Below are positions 34,442 through 42,904 of a DNA stretch of 64,000 nt, piece after piece (position 1 is the first letter of the stretch; the number at the start of each line of letters is the position of its first letter). The position numbers were made by a program, and so were the translations under genes. The notes beneath the pieces are model-generated. The model did not search any database and was not told where the DNA came from. It was given only the letters and a program-made list of their open reading frames with translations. Source of the stretch: Oceanospirillum sp048268485 (lineage in GTDB: Bacteria > Pseudomonadota > Gammaproteobacteria > Pseudomonadales > Halomonadaceae); assembly GCA_048268485.1 (NCBI GenBank), contig JBLWVL010000015.1:13771-77770 (forward strand). The letters run 5' to 3'.

Positions 34442-35797
34442 ATGATCGCCTCAGGATTTATCCATCATAAACGCTCGACCATACTTGCTTCACTGCTCTA
34501 CTGGGCATGTGCCATTTTTTTACTGCTGAGTTTTGCCGATAACCGCAGTGAATACCTGAAATCTCAGCAAGAAGAGAGCATTCACCGAGAGGTTGCGTTA
34601 GTACGCTCCAAGCTGGAAGCAAAAATTTTTGAACATATCTACAAAGCGGAAAGTCTGGCCACAGTTATCACCATAGACCCTGATTTTGCGCTCCAACGCT
34701 GGGATCAGATCGCCAAAAAACTGCTGCAACAAACGCCTTATGTACGCAACATAGGCGCAGCCCCAGACAATGTCATGCGCTATGTTTACCCTCTTAAAGG
34801 CAACGAGAAAGCCCTCGGCTTTGATTTTAGGACTAACCCCAAACAATATGCATCTGTTCTGAAGGCTAAATCATTAGGTAGTGTTTATCTGGATGGTCCT
34901 TTGGAGCTGGTTCAGGGTGGACAGGCGGTAATTGCCCGCTTTCCCATTTTTCGGGATTATCCGCTAAATAATGACTACTGGGGAGGTGTCAGCATAGTAC
35001 TTGATTATGGCAAACTGCTGGCCGATACAGGTATCTATGCTTTGAATAACGTCAGTGTCGCGATACAGAGACCATACCCGAAAAGCCCGGAACCCATTAC
35101 CTTCTTCGGTGAGGCTGAAGTTTTCAACCAAGCCGATCTGATCTTACCGATTCATCTGCCTAATACAGAATGGGTATTAGCAGCCCGGTTTACACATTTA
35201 TCACCGGACTTGAGCCTGGTGTACCTTTTGGGTTTAGGAGGCTTTTCATTACTTTATATTTCCCTGCTGTCGCTGGTTAGAGCCTATCGCATATCCCATA
35301 ATGCGTCGCTGCAGGATGAACTGACGCGGCTGCCAAACCGACGCTTTATCATTTCATACCTTGAAAAAATCACCTCAGACAAATCTGCAGAAAACTTCAC
35401 TCTGCTCAATATCGACTTAAACGACTTTAAAGCGGTCAACGATAATATGGGCCACCACACCGGAGATCTTTTGCTGCAGCATATCGCCCATTACCTGCGC
35501 AAGGCCGTCCGCAAGCAGGATGTGGTGGCACGCATCGGCGGTGATGAGTTTCTGATTGTTCTGACCTCAGTCAACCAGGAACCTGAGGCTGTCCGGCATA
35601 TCGAGCGCATTAAGGAACACCTGGCCAAACACCCCCTTGAGTTGAGCGATAATGTTTTGGAACCTTCATTAAGCATCGGTTACGCCATCTTCAGAAGACA
35701 AAAACCCCATACTATCGAAGAACTACTGAATATTGCCGACCGCCATATGTACCAGAACAAACAGGCGAACAAAGCCGGTCATCCCCTAAACGCCTGA
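34442..35797 (+). CDS. Membrane diguanylate cyclase with extracytoplasmic CHASE-like domain
   Basis: The 451-residue protein has one membrane helix near the N-terminus (about 14-32), a CHASE-like sensor region (about 60-250), a second helix (about 255-275) and a GGDEF domain (about 290-450). The catalytic motif GGDEF is intact in RIGGDEFLIVL, and RKQD five residues upstream provides an RxxD inhibitory site. It should make cyclic-di-GMP in response to an external signal. No clear ribosome site precedes the ATG. It stands alone, so the output is unknown. Confidence 0.88.
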   Translation: MIASGFIHHKRSTILASLLYWACAIFLLLSFADNRSEYLKSQQEESIHREVALVRSKLEAKIFEHIYKAESLATVITIDPDFALQRWDQIAKKLLQQTPYVRNIGAAPDNVMRYVYPLKGNEKALGFDFRTNPKQYASVLKAKSLGSVYLDGPLELVQGGQAVIARFPIFRDYPLNNDYWGGVSIVLDYGKLLADTGIYALNNVSVAIQRPYPKSPEPITFFGEAEVFNQADLILPIHLPNTEWVLAARFTHLSPDLSLVYLLGLGGFSLLYISLLSLVRAYRISHNASLQDELTRLPNRRFIISYLEKITSDKSAENFTLLNIDLNDFKAVNDNMGHHTGDLLLQHIAHYLRKAVRKQDVVARIGGDEFLIVLTSVNQEPEAVRHIERIKEHLAKHPLELSDNVLEPSLSIGYAIFRRQKPHTIEELLNIADRHMYQNKQANKAGHPLNA

Positions 35798-35927
35798 GTG
35801 ATCCGCAACTCTCATACAGGTGTGACCAGCAGGTCTACCCGAATAAGGGCACAGACGCAGCATTCCGGTTGATTTATTGGCATGATACACAGATGCGATA
35901 TACCAATAAAAAAACAAGAACAACAGG

Positions 35928-36797
35928 ATGCCGGATATGACCTCAGCGACACAGAACACACTTCAGCCTTCTCAACCCGACCAGCTTCCACAGGGCGAGC
36001 ATTTTTACCTTAACACCCCTTTCGGACAACTGTTTGCCAAACGCTGGACACCCGCCGGATCTCAGCAACCACCTGCCATGACTCCGCCCCGGGCGACCCC
36101 ATTTCTGCTGCTCCACGATTCACTGGGTTCCGTGGAGCTTTGGCGGGATTTTCCTCAGCGCCTGGCGGAAGTAAGCGGCCGTGACGTTATCGCCTATGAT
36201 CGCCTTGGCTTTGGTCTGTCAGACCCGGTAACAGAACCTATTGATATCAACTTTATCGCACTGGAAGCGGAGCGCTTTATTCCACTGATTTGTGATTACT
36301 TCCAGTTGGAGCGCTTTATCGCTTTCGGTCATAGTGTCGGTGGCTGTATGGCGGTCTATACCGCTGCACAACATCCACAGCGCTGTGAAGCGTTGATTAC
36401 TGAGTCAACCCAAGCCTATGTCGAAGAGCTGACCCGTGATGGCATTCGTGATGCTGAAGAGTTGTTCCGGGAGCAGAAGCAGCTGGATCGGTTAGCCCGT
36501 TACCACGGCGAACGCACCCGCTGGGTACTGGACTCCTGGATCAATAGCTGGCTGTCACCCACCTTTGATCACTGGACTCTCGATAGCGCCCTGGCAAACG
36601 TGACCTGCCCCACCTTGGTACTGCATGGGGAGCTGGACGAATATGGCTCTGTGGCTCAACCTGAACATATCGCAACCGGCATTCAGGCAGAGGTTCAACT
36701 GGAGCTGCTGCCGGGAATACGCCACTTCCCCCACAGGGAAAGCCCGGACCTTATTCTGGATAAGGTGACCTCTTTTCTTAAGCAATCGCTGAACTAA
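35928..36797 (+). CDS. Alpha/beta hydrolase
   Basis: The hydrolase of about 289 residues has the nucleophile elbow GHSVGG, an Asp in the HGELDEYG region and His in GIRHFPHRES. LLHDSLGSVELWRDFPQRLA is the oxyanion region. CAGGA fits better with the ATG at 35937 than with 35928, so the protein may be three residues shorter. It lies 20 bases before the M20 amidohydrolase gene, probably in one operon; joint amide or ester breakdown is a guess. Confidence 0.85.
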   Translation: MPDMTSATQNTLQPSQPDQLPQGEHFYLNTPFGQLFAKRWTPAGSQQPPAMTPPRATPFLLLHDSLGSVELWRDFPQRLAEVSGRDVIAYDRLGFGLSDPVTEPIDINFIALEAERFIPLICDYFQLERFIAFGHSVGGCMAVYTAAQHPQRCEALITESTQAYVEELTRDGIRDAEELFREQKQLDRLARYHGERTRWVLDSWINSWLSPTFDHWTLDSALANVTCPTLVLHGELDEYGSVAQPEHIATGIQAEVQLELLPGIRHFPHRESPDLILDKVTSFLKQSLN

Positions 36798-36817
36798 AAC
36801 CACCGAAGGAGTTTTCC

Positions 36818-37981
36818 ATGCTGACCGATCAGGCCCTGATTCAATTTCGCCATACCCTGCACCAGCACCCGGAACTCTCCGATCAGGAAACAGCCACCGC
36901 GCAACGTATCAAAACCATCTTTCGCAACTTTAAACCCGATGACGTGCTGGAGAATATCGGTGGTCACGGTCTGGCGTTCTGTTTTAATGGCCAGGCATCC
37001 GGCCCCACAACCCTGATTCGCTGCGAGCTGGATGCCCTACCCATTCAGGAGATTAACGAGCTGCCCTACCGTTCGGTATGTGACGGTGTTTCCCATAAAT
37101 GCGGCCATGATGGCCACATGACAATCGTCATCGCTCTGGGCAGCTATCTGGCAGAAAACCGCCCACAAAAAGGGCGGGTTATCTGCCTGTTCCAGCCTGC
37201 CGAAGAAACCGGTGCCGGAGCTATCAATATGGTTCGCGACAGCCAGTTCCAGCAACTGACACCGGATTACTGTTTTGCCCTGCACAACCTGCCCGGTAAA
37301 CCCCTGGGCACGGTTTACTGCAAACCCGGAGCCTTTAACTGCGCATCCAGGGGGATGATTATTCGCCTGAAAGGCAAAACCTCCCACGCAGCCCACCCGG
37401 AAGATGGTATCAGCCCGGCTCTGGCCATGAGCACGATCATTCAGCAGCTGGATCAACTGCCCCAGCTGACCCAATTGCAAGAGCAGGTGACCGGCTTTAA
37501 TCTCGTCACCGTGGTTTATGCTCACCTTGGCGAGATCGCCTTTGGCACCGCTCCCGGTGAAGCCACCGTAATGGCAACACTGCGTACCTCCACCAACGAA
37601 GCCATGAATCATCTGATCGAACAGGCCTCCACTCTGGTTCAGCATCAGGCGGAACAACATAAACTCAGCTTTTCACTGGAGTGGGATGATGTTTTCCGCG
37701 CCAGCGTAAACAGCGATAACGGTTATCAGATGGTCAAAAACGCCTGCGAAGTCACAGGTACACCACTGGTAACACCGGATGAAGGTTTCAGGTGGTCAGA
37801 GGATTTTGGCATCTTCACCGAAGTTGCCCAAGGAGCCATGTTCGCCCTCGGCGCAGGAGACACCAGCCCGCAGCTGCACAACCCGGATTATGACTTTCCG
37901 GATGAGCTTATCCCGGTGGGGTTTAAACTGTTTCGGGAGATTGTTGAAGGGATTAATGGGTTTGAAAATGCTGACCGTTAA
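36818..37981 (+). CDS. M20-family amidohydrolase
   Basis: The 387-residue metal-dependent amidohydrolase is of the M20D type, like hippurate or N-acyl-amino-acid hydrolases. HTLHQHPELSDQE at the N-terminus, CGHDGHM and QPAEETGAGA give the metal ligands, and KTSHAAHPEDGISPALA is the dimerisation-domain motif. AAGGAG precedes the ATG. It likely forms an operon with the hydrolase upstream. Confidence 0.88.
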   Translation: MLTDQALIQFRHTLHQHPELSDQETATAQRIKTIFRNFKPDDVLENIGGHGLAFCFNGQASGPTTLIRCELDALPIQEINELPYRSVCDGVSHKCGHDGHMTIVIALGSYLAENRPQKGRVICLFQPAEETGAGAINMVRDSQFQQLTPDYCFALHNLPGKPLGTVYCKPGAFNCASRGMIIRLKGKTSHAAHPEDGISPALAMSTIIQQLDQLPQLTQLQEQVTGFNLVTVVYAHLGEIAFGTAPGEATVMATLRTSTNEAMNHLIEQASTLVQHQAEQHKLSFSLEWDDVFRASVNSDNGYQMVKNACEVTGTPLVTPDEGFRWSEDFGIFTEVAQGAMFALGAGDTSPQLHNPDYDFPDELIPVGFKLFREIVEGINGFENADR

Positions 37982-38124
37982 CGGCTAAAACATGTAGGGA
38001 GATATTGGATAAGGCAGTAGACAGCTACCCAGAATCAAACGCTATCCACAAACCCTCTCAGAAAAAGAGTCTGTGTATAAGTAGGTAAAAGAGGAGAGGT
38101 ACTGACATTTCAGGGATCTGAAAT

Positions 38125-38238
38125 GGAGATGGCCCCGCCAGCCACACCCCGGCACACGAGTCGCTCGCTGTGGCTGCTTCCTTCCGGACCTGACCAGGTT
38201 CACGAGGTATCGTTGCGGGGGGACCGACAGGGCCACCA
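38125..38238 (-). ncRNA. ffs: Signal recognition particle 4.5S RNA
   Basis: On the minus strand the sequence contains the conserved SRP core, CAGGTCCGGAAGGAAGCAGC, within a long hairpin of about 114 bases. Its 5' end (GGTGGCCC) pairs with the 3' end (GGGGCCATC). The length and fold match the small bacterial 4.5S RNA. The product pairs with Ffh to target nascent membrane proteins. Confidence 0.95.
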
Positions 38239-38274
38239 CAATTTTTGTTTGGCAGTATCCTGAATAATCAAGGA

Positions 38275-38303
38275 CTTATAAGCACTTGTGCTGTACCAAA
38301 CAA
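38275..38303 (-). promoter_or_regulatory. Promoter of the SRP RNA gene
   Basis: On the minus strand TTGTTT (38298-38303) and TATAAG (38275-38280) are 17 bp apart. Transcription would begin near 38268, leaving a leader of roughly 30 bases, similar to the short leader trimmed from 4.5S precursor in E. coli. Confidence 0.6.
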
Positions 38304-38786
38304 CGGGCGTAATTCTAGCACTATCAATTAGTTAGACACAACCTTAGATTTACTCTTTTCCCTAAAGGGACATTTACACGCAGCAGGGGGCTTCCCCATT
38401 CATCCCTCTGTCCATCATTCAACCCGTCATTTCCCAAAGAAATAATGTCGTCTGAACAATCCAGGCCACTACTTCTGCTCAGTGGCCAACGCATCTTTAC
38501 GATGCGAAAGATAAGGGCTGTAAACAGTTTTACTCAAACCAAAAAGATACCCGCATTTATCAGCATTTTCCTCTTATTTAACCTTATAAACAGCGATTTT
38601 ATCTTTTTTAAGCTTTGGGTGATTTTTTTGTTGACGCCGGATTCCACAGACATAAAATGCCGCATCTTTTTTTGCACCACCCCTGCAATAAATTCCATAT
38701 ACCCTTTTATGAATATTACTGGACGCACTTTCCTGAATACCTTCTAGAATCCTATTAAAAGAAGATATTCGGATTGAAGGAAAACT
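38304..38786. other. AT-rich gap before the rimK cluster
   Basis: The gap carries a GGCCACT/AGTGGCC hairpin at 38464-38487. Open frames here lack ribosome sites and recognisable composition. A promoter for the rimK cluster should lie near its right end, but I could not fix one with confidence. Confidence 0.4.
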
Positions 38787-39251
38787 ATGACTGAAAACCC
38801 AAAACACAAACGCACACTGGGTTGGCGTGAAGCCTTATCCATCCCCTCTCTGGGTGTGGAAGAGATTATCGCCAAAGTGGACACCGGTGCACGCACATCG
38901 GCTATTCATGCTTTTTTTGTTGAACCTTTCACAGCGACAGATGGCTGCGACTGGGTTCGTTTTGGTTTACATCCACTGCGTAAAGAGCAGCAACCTGAAT
39001 TAATCGTTGAAGCCCCAGTGAAAGACCGTCGTCAGGTGAGCGATTCGGGAGGGCACACTGAAGAACGCTATGTCATTGAAGCCACGCTAAATATCGGGGA
39101 TGAAGCCGTGATTGCCGAGATAACACTGACCGACCGTGAAAGTATGGCCTATCGCATGCTTCTGGGACGTACCGCTTTGCGGGGACACTTTATCGTCGAC
39201 CCGGACTTGTCCTATGCCTGCTCAACACCACGACTGCACCCTAACGATTAA
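38787..39251 (+). CDS. Retropepsin-like/ATP-dependent zinc-protease family protein (RimB-like)
   Basis: The 154-residue protein of the PF05618 family has the signature KVDTGARTSAIHA with the aspartic-protease-like DTGA, and MLLGRTALRGHFIVDP near the C-terminus. It is commonly encoded with rimK, where a proteolytic role on glutamate-tagged substrates is proposed (RimB in some Pseudomonas). AAGGA precedes the ATG, and rimK follows after 63 bases. Confidence 0.85.
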   Translation: MTENPKHKRTLGWREALSIPSLGVEEIIAKVDTGARTSAIHAFFVEPFTATDGCDWVRFGLHPLRKEQQPELIVEAPVKDRRQVSDSGGHTEERYVIEATLNIGDEAVIAEITLTDRESMAYRMLLGRTALRGHFIVDPDLSYACSTPRLHPND

Positions 39252-39314
39252 AAGCGACAACACCTGTTACCTGAAAACCCAATCAATGGTACTCAAATTT
39301 TATAAGGAAGCCCT

Positions 39315-40220
39315 ATGAAAATCGGCATTCTATCCCGTAATGGAAAACTCTACTCCACCCGCCGCCTGGTGGAGGCCTGCATAAATCATGGTCATGATGT
39401 TAAAGTTATCGACACCCTAAAGTGCTATATGGACATTACCTCGTCTTCTCCGGCGATTTGGTATCAGGGTGAAAAACTGGAAGGTTTTGATGCCATTATT
39501 CCGCGCATCGGTGCGTCTGTGACCCAGTACGGTTTGTCGGTGATCCGCCAGTTTGAAATGATGGGTGCTTACACCCTGACAGAGTCTATCGCTCTGGGGC
39601 GCTCCCGGGACAAACTGCGCTCTCTGCAGCTGCTATCCCGCAAAGGTGTGGGTATGCCGAAAACCGGTTTTGCCCACAGTGTTGATAACACCAAAGAGCT
39701 GATCGATCTTGTGGGAGGCGCACCTTTGGTGATCAAGCTGACCGAAGGCACTCAGGGTAAAGGGGTTGTACTGGCGGAAACCCGTAAAGCCGCAGAAAGT
39801 GTAATTGATGCTTTCCGGGAGCTGGAAGCGGATATTCTGGTGCAGGAGTTTATCAAAGAGGCCGGCGGTTCTGATGTACGCTGTCTTGTCATCGGTAAGA
39901 AGGTTGTCGCGGCCATGGAGCGTACTGCCGCTGAGGGCGAATTCCGCTCCAACCTACACAGGGGCGGCACGGCTCAACTCACCAAACTGACACCGGATGA
40001 GCGGGCAACAGCCATCAAAGCAGCACAATGCATGGGACTGAATGTGGCCGGTGTTGACCTGCTGCGCTCTAACCGCGGCCCTCTGGTCATGGAAGTAAAC
40101 TCTTCGCCGGGCCTGGAAGGTATTGAAAACGCCACCAAGAAGGATGTTGCCAGCCTGATTATTGAGTTTATCGAACTAAACGCCAAACCTAACAGCACTA
40201 AAACCCGTGGTAAAGGGTAA
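39315..40220 (+). CDS. rimK: RimK, ATP-grasp alpha-L-glutamate ligase
   Basis: The 301-residue ATP-grasp ligase adds glutamate residues to the C-terminus of ribosomal protein S6 and can make poly-glutamate. Motifs: IPRIGASVTQYGLSVIRQFE, APLVIKLTEGTQGKGV for ATP binding, and VMEVNSSPGLEGIE with metal ligands. Length is normal. AAGGA precedes the ATG. Neighbours are the RimB-like protease and an AstE/AspA-type amidase. Confidence 0.95.
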   Translation: MKIGILSRNGKLYSTRRLVEACINHGHDVKVIDTLKCYMDITSSSPAIWYQGEKLEGFDAIIPRIGASVTQYGLSVIRQFEMMGAYTLTESIALGRSRDKLRSLQLLSRKGVGMPKTGFAHSVDNTKELIDLVGGAPLVIKLTEGTQGKGVVLAETRKAAESVIDAFRELEADILVQEFIKEAGGSDVRCLVIGKKVVAAMERTAAEGEFRSNLHRGGTAQLTKLTPDERATAIKAAQCMGLNVAGVDLLRSNRGPLVMEVNSSPGLEGIENATKKDVASLIIEFIELNAKPNSTKTRGKG

Positions 40221-40353
40221 TACTCATATAACAGATGACGGATACCGCACCTGTTGAGATACTGACAAAACGGCTGGGCCTTTTGCTTTTCAAAGAGGTC
40301 AGCCCCGAGCAGACAACGGCCTCCCGAATACCCTTCATTGGAAACCTGCATGC

Positions 40354-41418
40354 ATGAAAGCGCCCCCGTTCGAAATCAATGGTGAAACCATACAACCCGG
40401 CCAACGCCGCACACTGAAAATCCCGGTTGCGGCGATGGTTACCAATGCCGATGTTAATCTGACCATACAGATTATCCACGGCAAAAAGCCAGGGCCGGTG
40501 TTACTGATCTCAGCCGCCATCCATGGCGACGAGATCAACGGCGTTGAAATTATCCGCCGCCTGCTGAAACTGCGCCAACTATCCAGTCTGTCCGGAACGC
40601 TGATTGTTGTTCCTATCGTAAATGTCCACGGCTTTGTCGCCCACAGCCGCTACCTGCCCGATGGCCGTGACCTGAACCGTAGTTTTCCAGGATCACCTAA
40701 AGGCTCCCTGGCCGGGCGTATGGCCTATAGCTTTATCGAGCAGGTTGTCAGTCATGCCACTCATGGTATCGATCTGCACACCGGAGCACGCCATAGAGCC
40801 AATCTGCCCCAGATCCGTTTTGATCCCAACAATGAGACCTGCACAGAGATGGCGCGCGCCTTTGGCTTACCCGTTATTCTGCACTCCGAAAGCAAAGAGG
40901 GCACCTTTCGTAAAGCTGCAGCTGACAAAGGCATCCCGATTATTCTCTACGAGGCTGGAGAAGCCCTGCGCTTTGATGAGGTCTGCATTCGCGCCGGTAT
41001 GAACGGTATCGTTAACGTGATGCGCCAGCTGGGTATGATGCGCAAAGTTCGCCGTAAGAAGGAGCCACAGGAACCCACCATTGCGCTGAACTCCATCTGG
41101 GTGCGCTCGCCAACTAGCGGTATTTTGCGAACCCTGCTGCCGTTGGGTGCACGCACCACCAAAGGCAGCGTTATCGCCCTGGTGGCCGATCCGATGGGAG
41201 AGTTTGAGGTAGAAGTCATTGCCCCCTGTGATGGCATCGTGATTGGCCGGGTCAACCTGCCATTGGTTCATGAAGGAGAGGCTCTGTTCCATATCGCCCG
41301 TTTTAAAGAAGATGCCAGCGATATTCTGTACCAGGTGGAGGCATGGAATGAAGAACTGGAACCGGATACGCCGATGGAGCCACCATCTCAGCCGGAGATT
41401 GCACCGATTATTACCTGA
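40354..41418 (+). CDS. Succinylglutamate desuccinylase/aspartoacylase family protein
   Basis: The 354-residue M14-like zinc carboxypeptidase-fold enzyme has SAAIHGDEINGVEIIRRLL with His and Glu zinc ligands, RDLNRSFPG, and GIDLHTGAR with the third ligand. The C-terminal third is a beta-rich domain. Its common linkage with rimK suggests it acts on glutamate-linked substrates, but that is inference. The 133-base gap from rimK has no clear terminator, so it may belong to the same transcript. Confidence 0.85.
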   Translation: MKAPPFEINGETIQPGQRRTLKIPVAAMVTNADVNLTIQIIHGKKPGPVLLISAAIHGDEINGVEIIRRLLKLRQLSSLSGTLIVVPIVNVHGFVAHSRYLPDGRDLNRSFPGSPKGSLAGRMAYSFIEQVVSHATHGIDLHTGARHRANLPQIRFDPNNETCTEMARAFGLPVILHSESKEGTFRKAAADKGIPIILYEAGEALRFDEVCIRAGMNGIVNVMRQLGMMRKVRRKKEPQEPTIALNSIWVRSPTSGILRTLLPLGARTTKGSVIALVADPMGEFEVEVIAPCDGIVIGRVNLPLVHEGEALFHIARFKEDASDILYQVEAWNEELEPDTPMEPPSQPEIAPIIT

Positions 41419-41453
41419 TACTCCCCAGTTAACGCCGGGTAAAACTAGCCTCT

Positions 41454-41496
41454 GGTCTGTTCGCTCTTCACGGATTATCGAACAGGCCATGCTTTT
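41454..41496 (+). terminator. Terminator of the rimK cluster
   Basis: GGTCTGTTCG and CGAACAGGCC form a 10-bp stem with one G-U pair, and five T residues follow shortly after. It lies 35 bases past the desuccinylase-like gene and before the converging regulator gene. Confidence 0.75.
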
Positions 41497-41515
41497 TCAG
41501 ATAAGTCTCTTTCTT

Positions 41516-42904
41516 TCAGGCAGAAAAATCCTTCCTTTCCAGACCGTGTTTTTTCATCAGTTCGTTAAAGGTACGACGTGGCAACTCCAGTTCATCCAGC
41601 AGGGGCTGCACCTGTCCGTTATGGCGTCGAAGCGCATTTTCCAACAGGGTTCGCTCAAAACTTCTCATCTGACACTGCAGGCTGACGCCGCTTTTCGCTG
41701 CCGGTGTTTTCATCAGCTCAGAGACCGCCATCTTCTGCCCCTGTCGGCCGAAGACAAAACGCTGGGCGATATTTTTAAGCTCCCGCACATTACCGGGCCA
41801 ACGGTGCTGCATCAGCTCCTGAAGGTCATTCAGATCCGGCTCGAAAGGCTCCCGACCATAATCCTGAGCCAACTGATAGATAAAGTGTGTAAATAAAAGC
41901 GGAATATCCTCTCGTCGCTCCCGCAAAGGGGGGATATGAATCTCAGCCACATTCAGGCGAAAATAGAGATCTTCCCGAAACTCCCCTTGTTCGCTGGCAA
42001 CCTCCAGGTCGGTTTTAGTGGCGGCGATTAAACGAAAGTCCAGATCCACCAGCTGATTGGAACCGAGGCGCTCAACCTTCATCTCCTGCAGAACCCGCAG
42101 CAGCTTTACCTGCAGATTAAGAGGCATGGTTTCAATCTCGTCGAGAAAAACCGTTCCACCCTTAGCGTATTCCAGCTTACCAATGCGCTGACGATCCGCA
42201 CCGGTAAATGCGCCTTTTTCAAAGCCAAACACTTCACTTTCAAACAGATGCTCAGGCATGGCAGCACAGTTCAGCGCGACATAGGGCGCTGCTTTACGAT
42301 GGCTGAGCTGATGCAGGCAGGTGGCTACCTGCTCTTTGCCGCTGCCGGTCTCTCCATGAATCAGTACATTTACCGGCAGGTCTGCCAGATCCAGAACGGT
42401 GTCTCTTAGTGCCTGCATCTGAGGGGTTTTCCCCACCAGCAGAGAATCAAGAAGATCCGGTGACTCAATACTTCGTCTCAGGTGACGGTTGTCCAGTACC
42501 AGAGCCCGTTGCCGCAGAGCATGACTGACAATGCGGATAAAGTGATCCGGATCAAACGGCTTCTGCTGAAAATCATAGGCCCCTTGATGCATAGCGCTGA
42601 CAGCCATATCGATATCACCATGACCGGTAAGCAGAATCACTGGCAATTCAGAATCTAAAGCCAGGGCCTGCTCCATTAGGTCAATGCCCGTCATGCCCGG
42701 CATACGGATATCGGTGACCAAAATACCCGGATAACCCGGCTTAATATGTTTCAGAGCTTCCTGACCATCGGAGCAGGTCACGACCTGAAAACCTTCCAGC
42801 TGCAAACATTGCTCCGCTGACAGGCGCATGCTCTCTTCATCATCAACAAAGAGCACCGTCAGTTCAGACTGTAAGTTATTTGGTTGAGATCTCGTATCAA
42901 ACAT
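41516..42904 (-). CDS. DctD-like sigma-54 response regulator
   Basis: The 462-residue NtrC-family activator has a receiver domain (1-130, phospho-Asp in ILVTDIRMPGMTG), an AAA+ domain with the Walker A GETGSGKEQ and the sigma-54 contact loop GAFTGAD, and a Fis-type HTH at the C-terminus. It is coupled to the kinase gene by a one-base TAATG overlap. A sigma-54 promoter upstream of the TAXI transporter genes is the likely target. Confidence 0.92.
   Translation of the reverse strand: MFDTRSQPNNLQSELTVLFVDDEESMRLSAEQCLQLEGFQVVTCSDGQEALKHIKPGYPGILVTDIRMPGMTGIDLMEQALALDSELPVILLTGHGDIDMAVSAMHQGAYDFQQKPFDPDHFIRIVSHALRQRALVLDNRHLRRSIESPDLLDSLLVGKTPQMQALRDTVLDLADLPVNVLIHGETGSGKEQVATCLHQLSHRKAAPYVALNCAAMPEHLFESEVFGFEKGAFTGADRQRIGKLEYAKGGTVFLDEIETMPLNLQVKLLRVLQEMKVERLGSNQLVDLDFRLIAATKTDLEVASEQGEFREDLYFRLNVAEIHIPPLRERREDIPLLFTHFIYQLAQDYGREPFEPDLNDLQELMQHRWPGNVRELKNIAQRFVFGRQGQKMAVSELMKTPAAKSGVSLQCQMRSFERTLLENALRRHNGQVQPLLDELELPRRTFNELMKKHGLERKDFSA

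Noticed and set aside
37037..37660. 207-residue open frame opposite the M20 amidohydrolase gene
   Set aside because: It is antisense to strongly conserved M20 motifs; the glycine-rich translation comes from the complementary codons.
38445..38747. 100-residue hydrophobic open frame upstream of the rimK cluster
   Set aside because: AT-rich sequence readily gives Phe/Ile/Leu-rich frames. There is no ribosome site and no recognisable protein.
40867..41490. 207-residue open frame opposite the desuccinylase-like gene
   Set aside because: It is a shadow of a gene with clear zinc-ligand motifs, and no start signal is visible.
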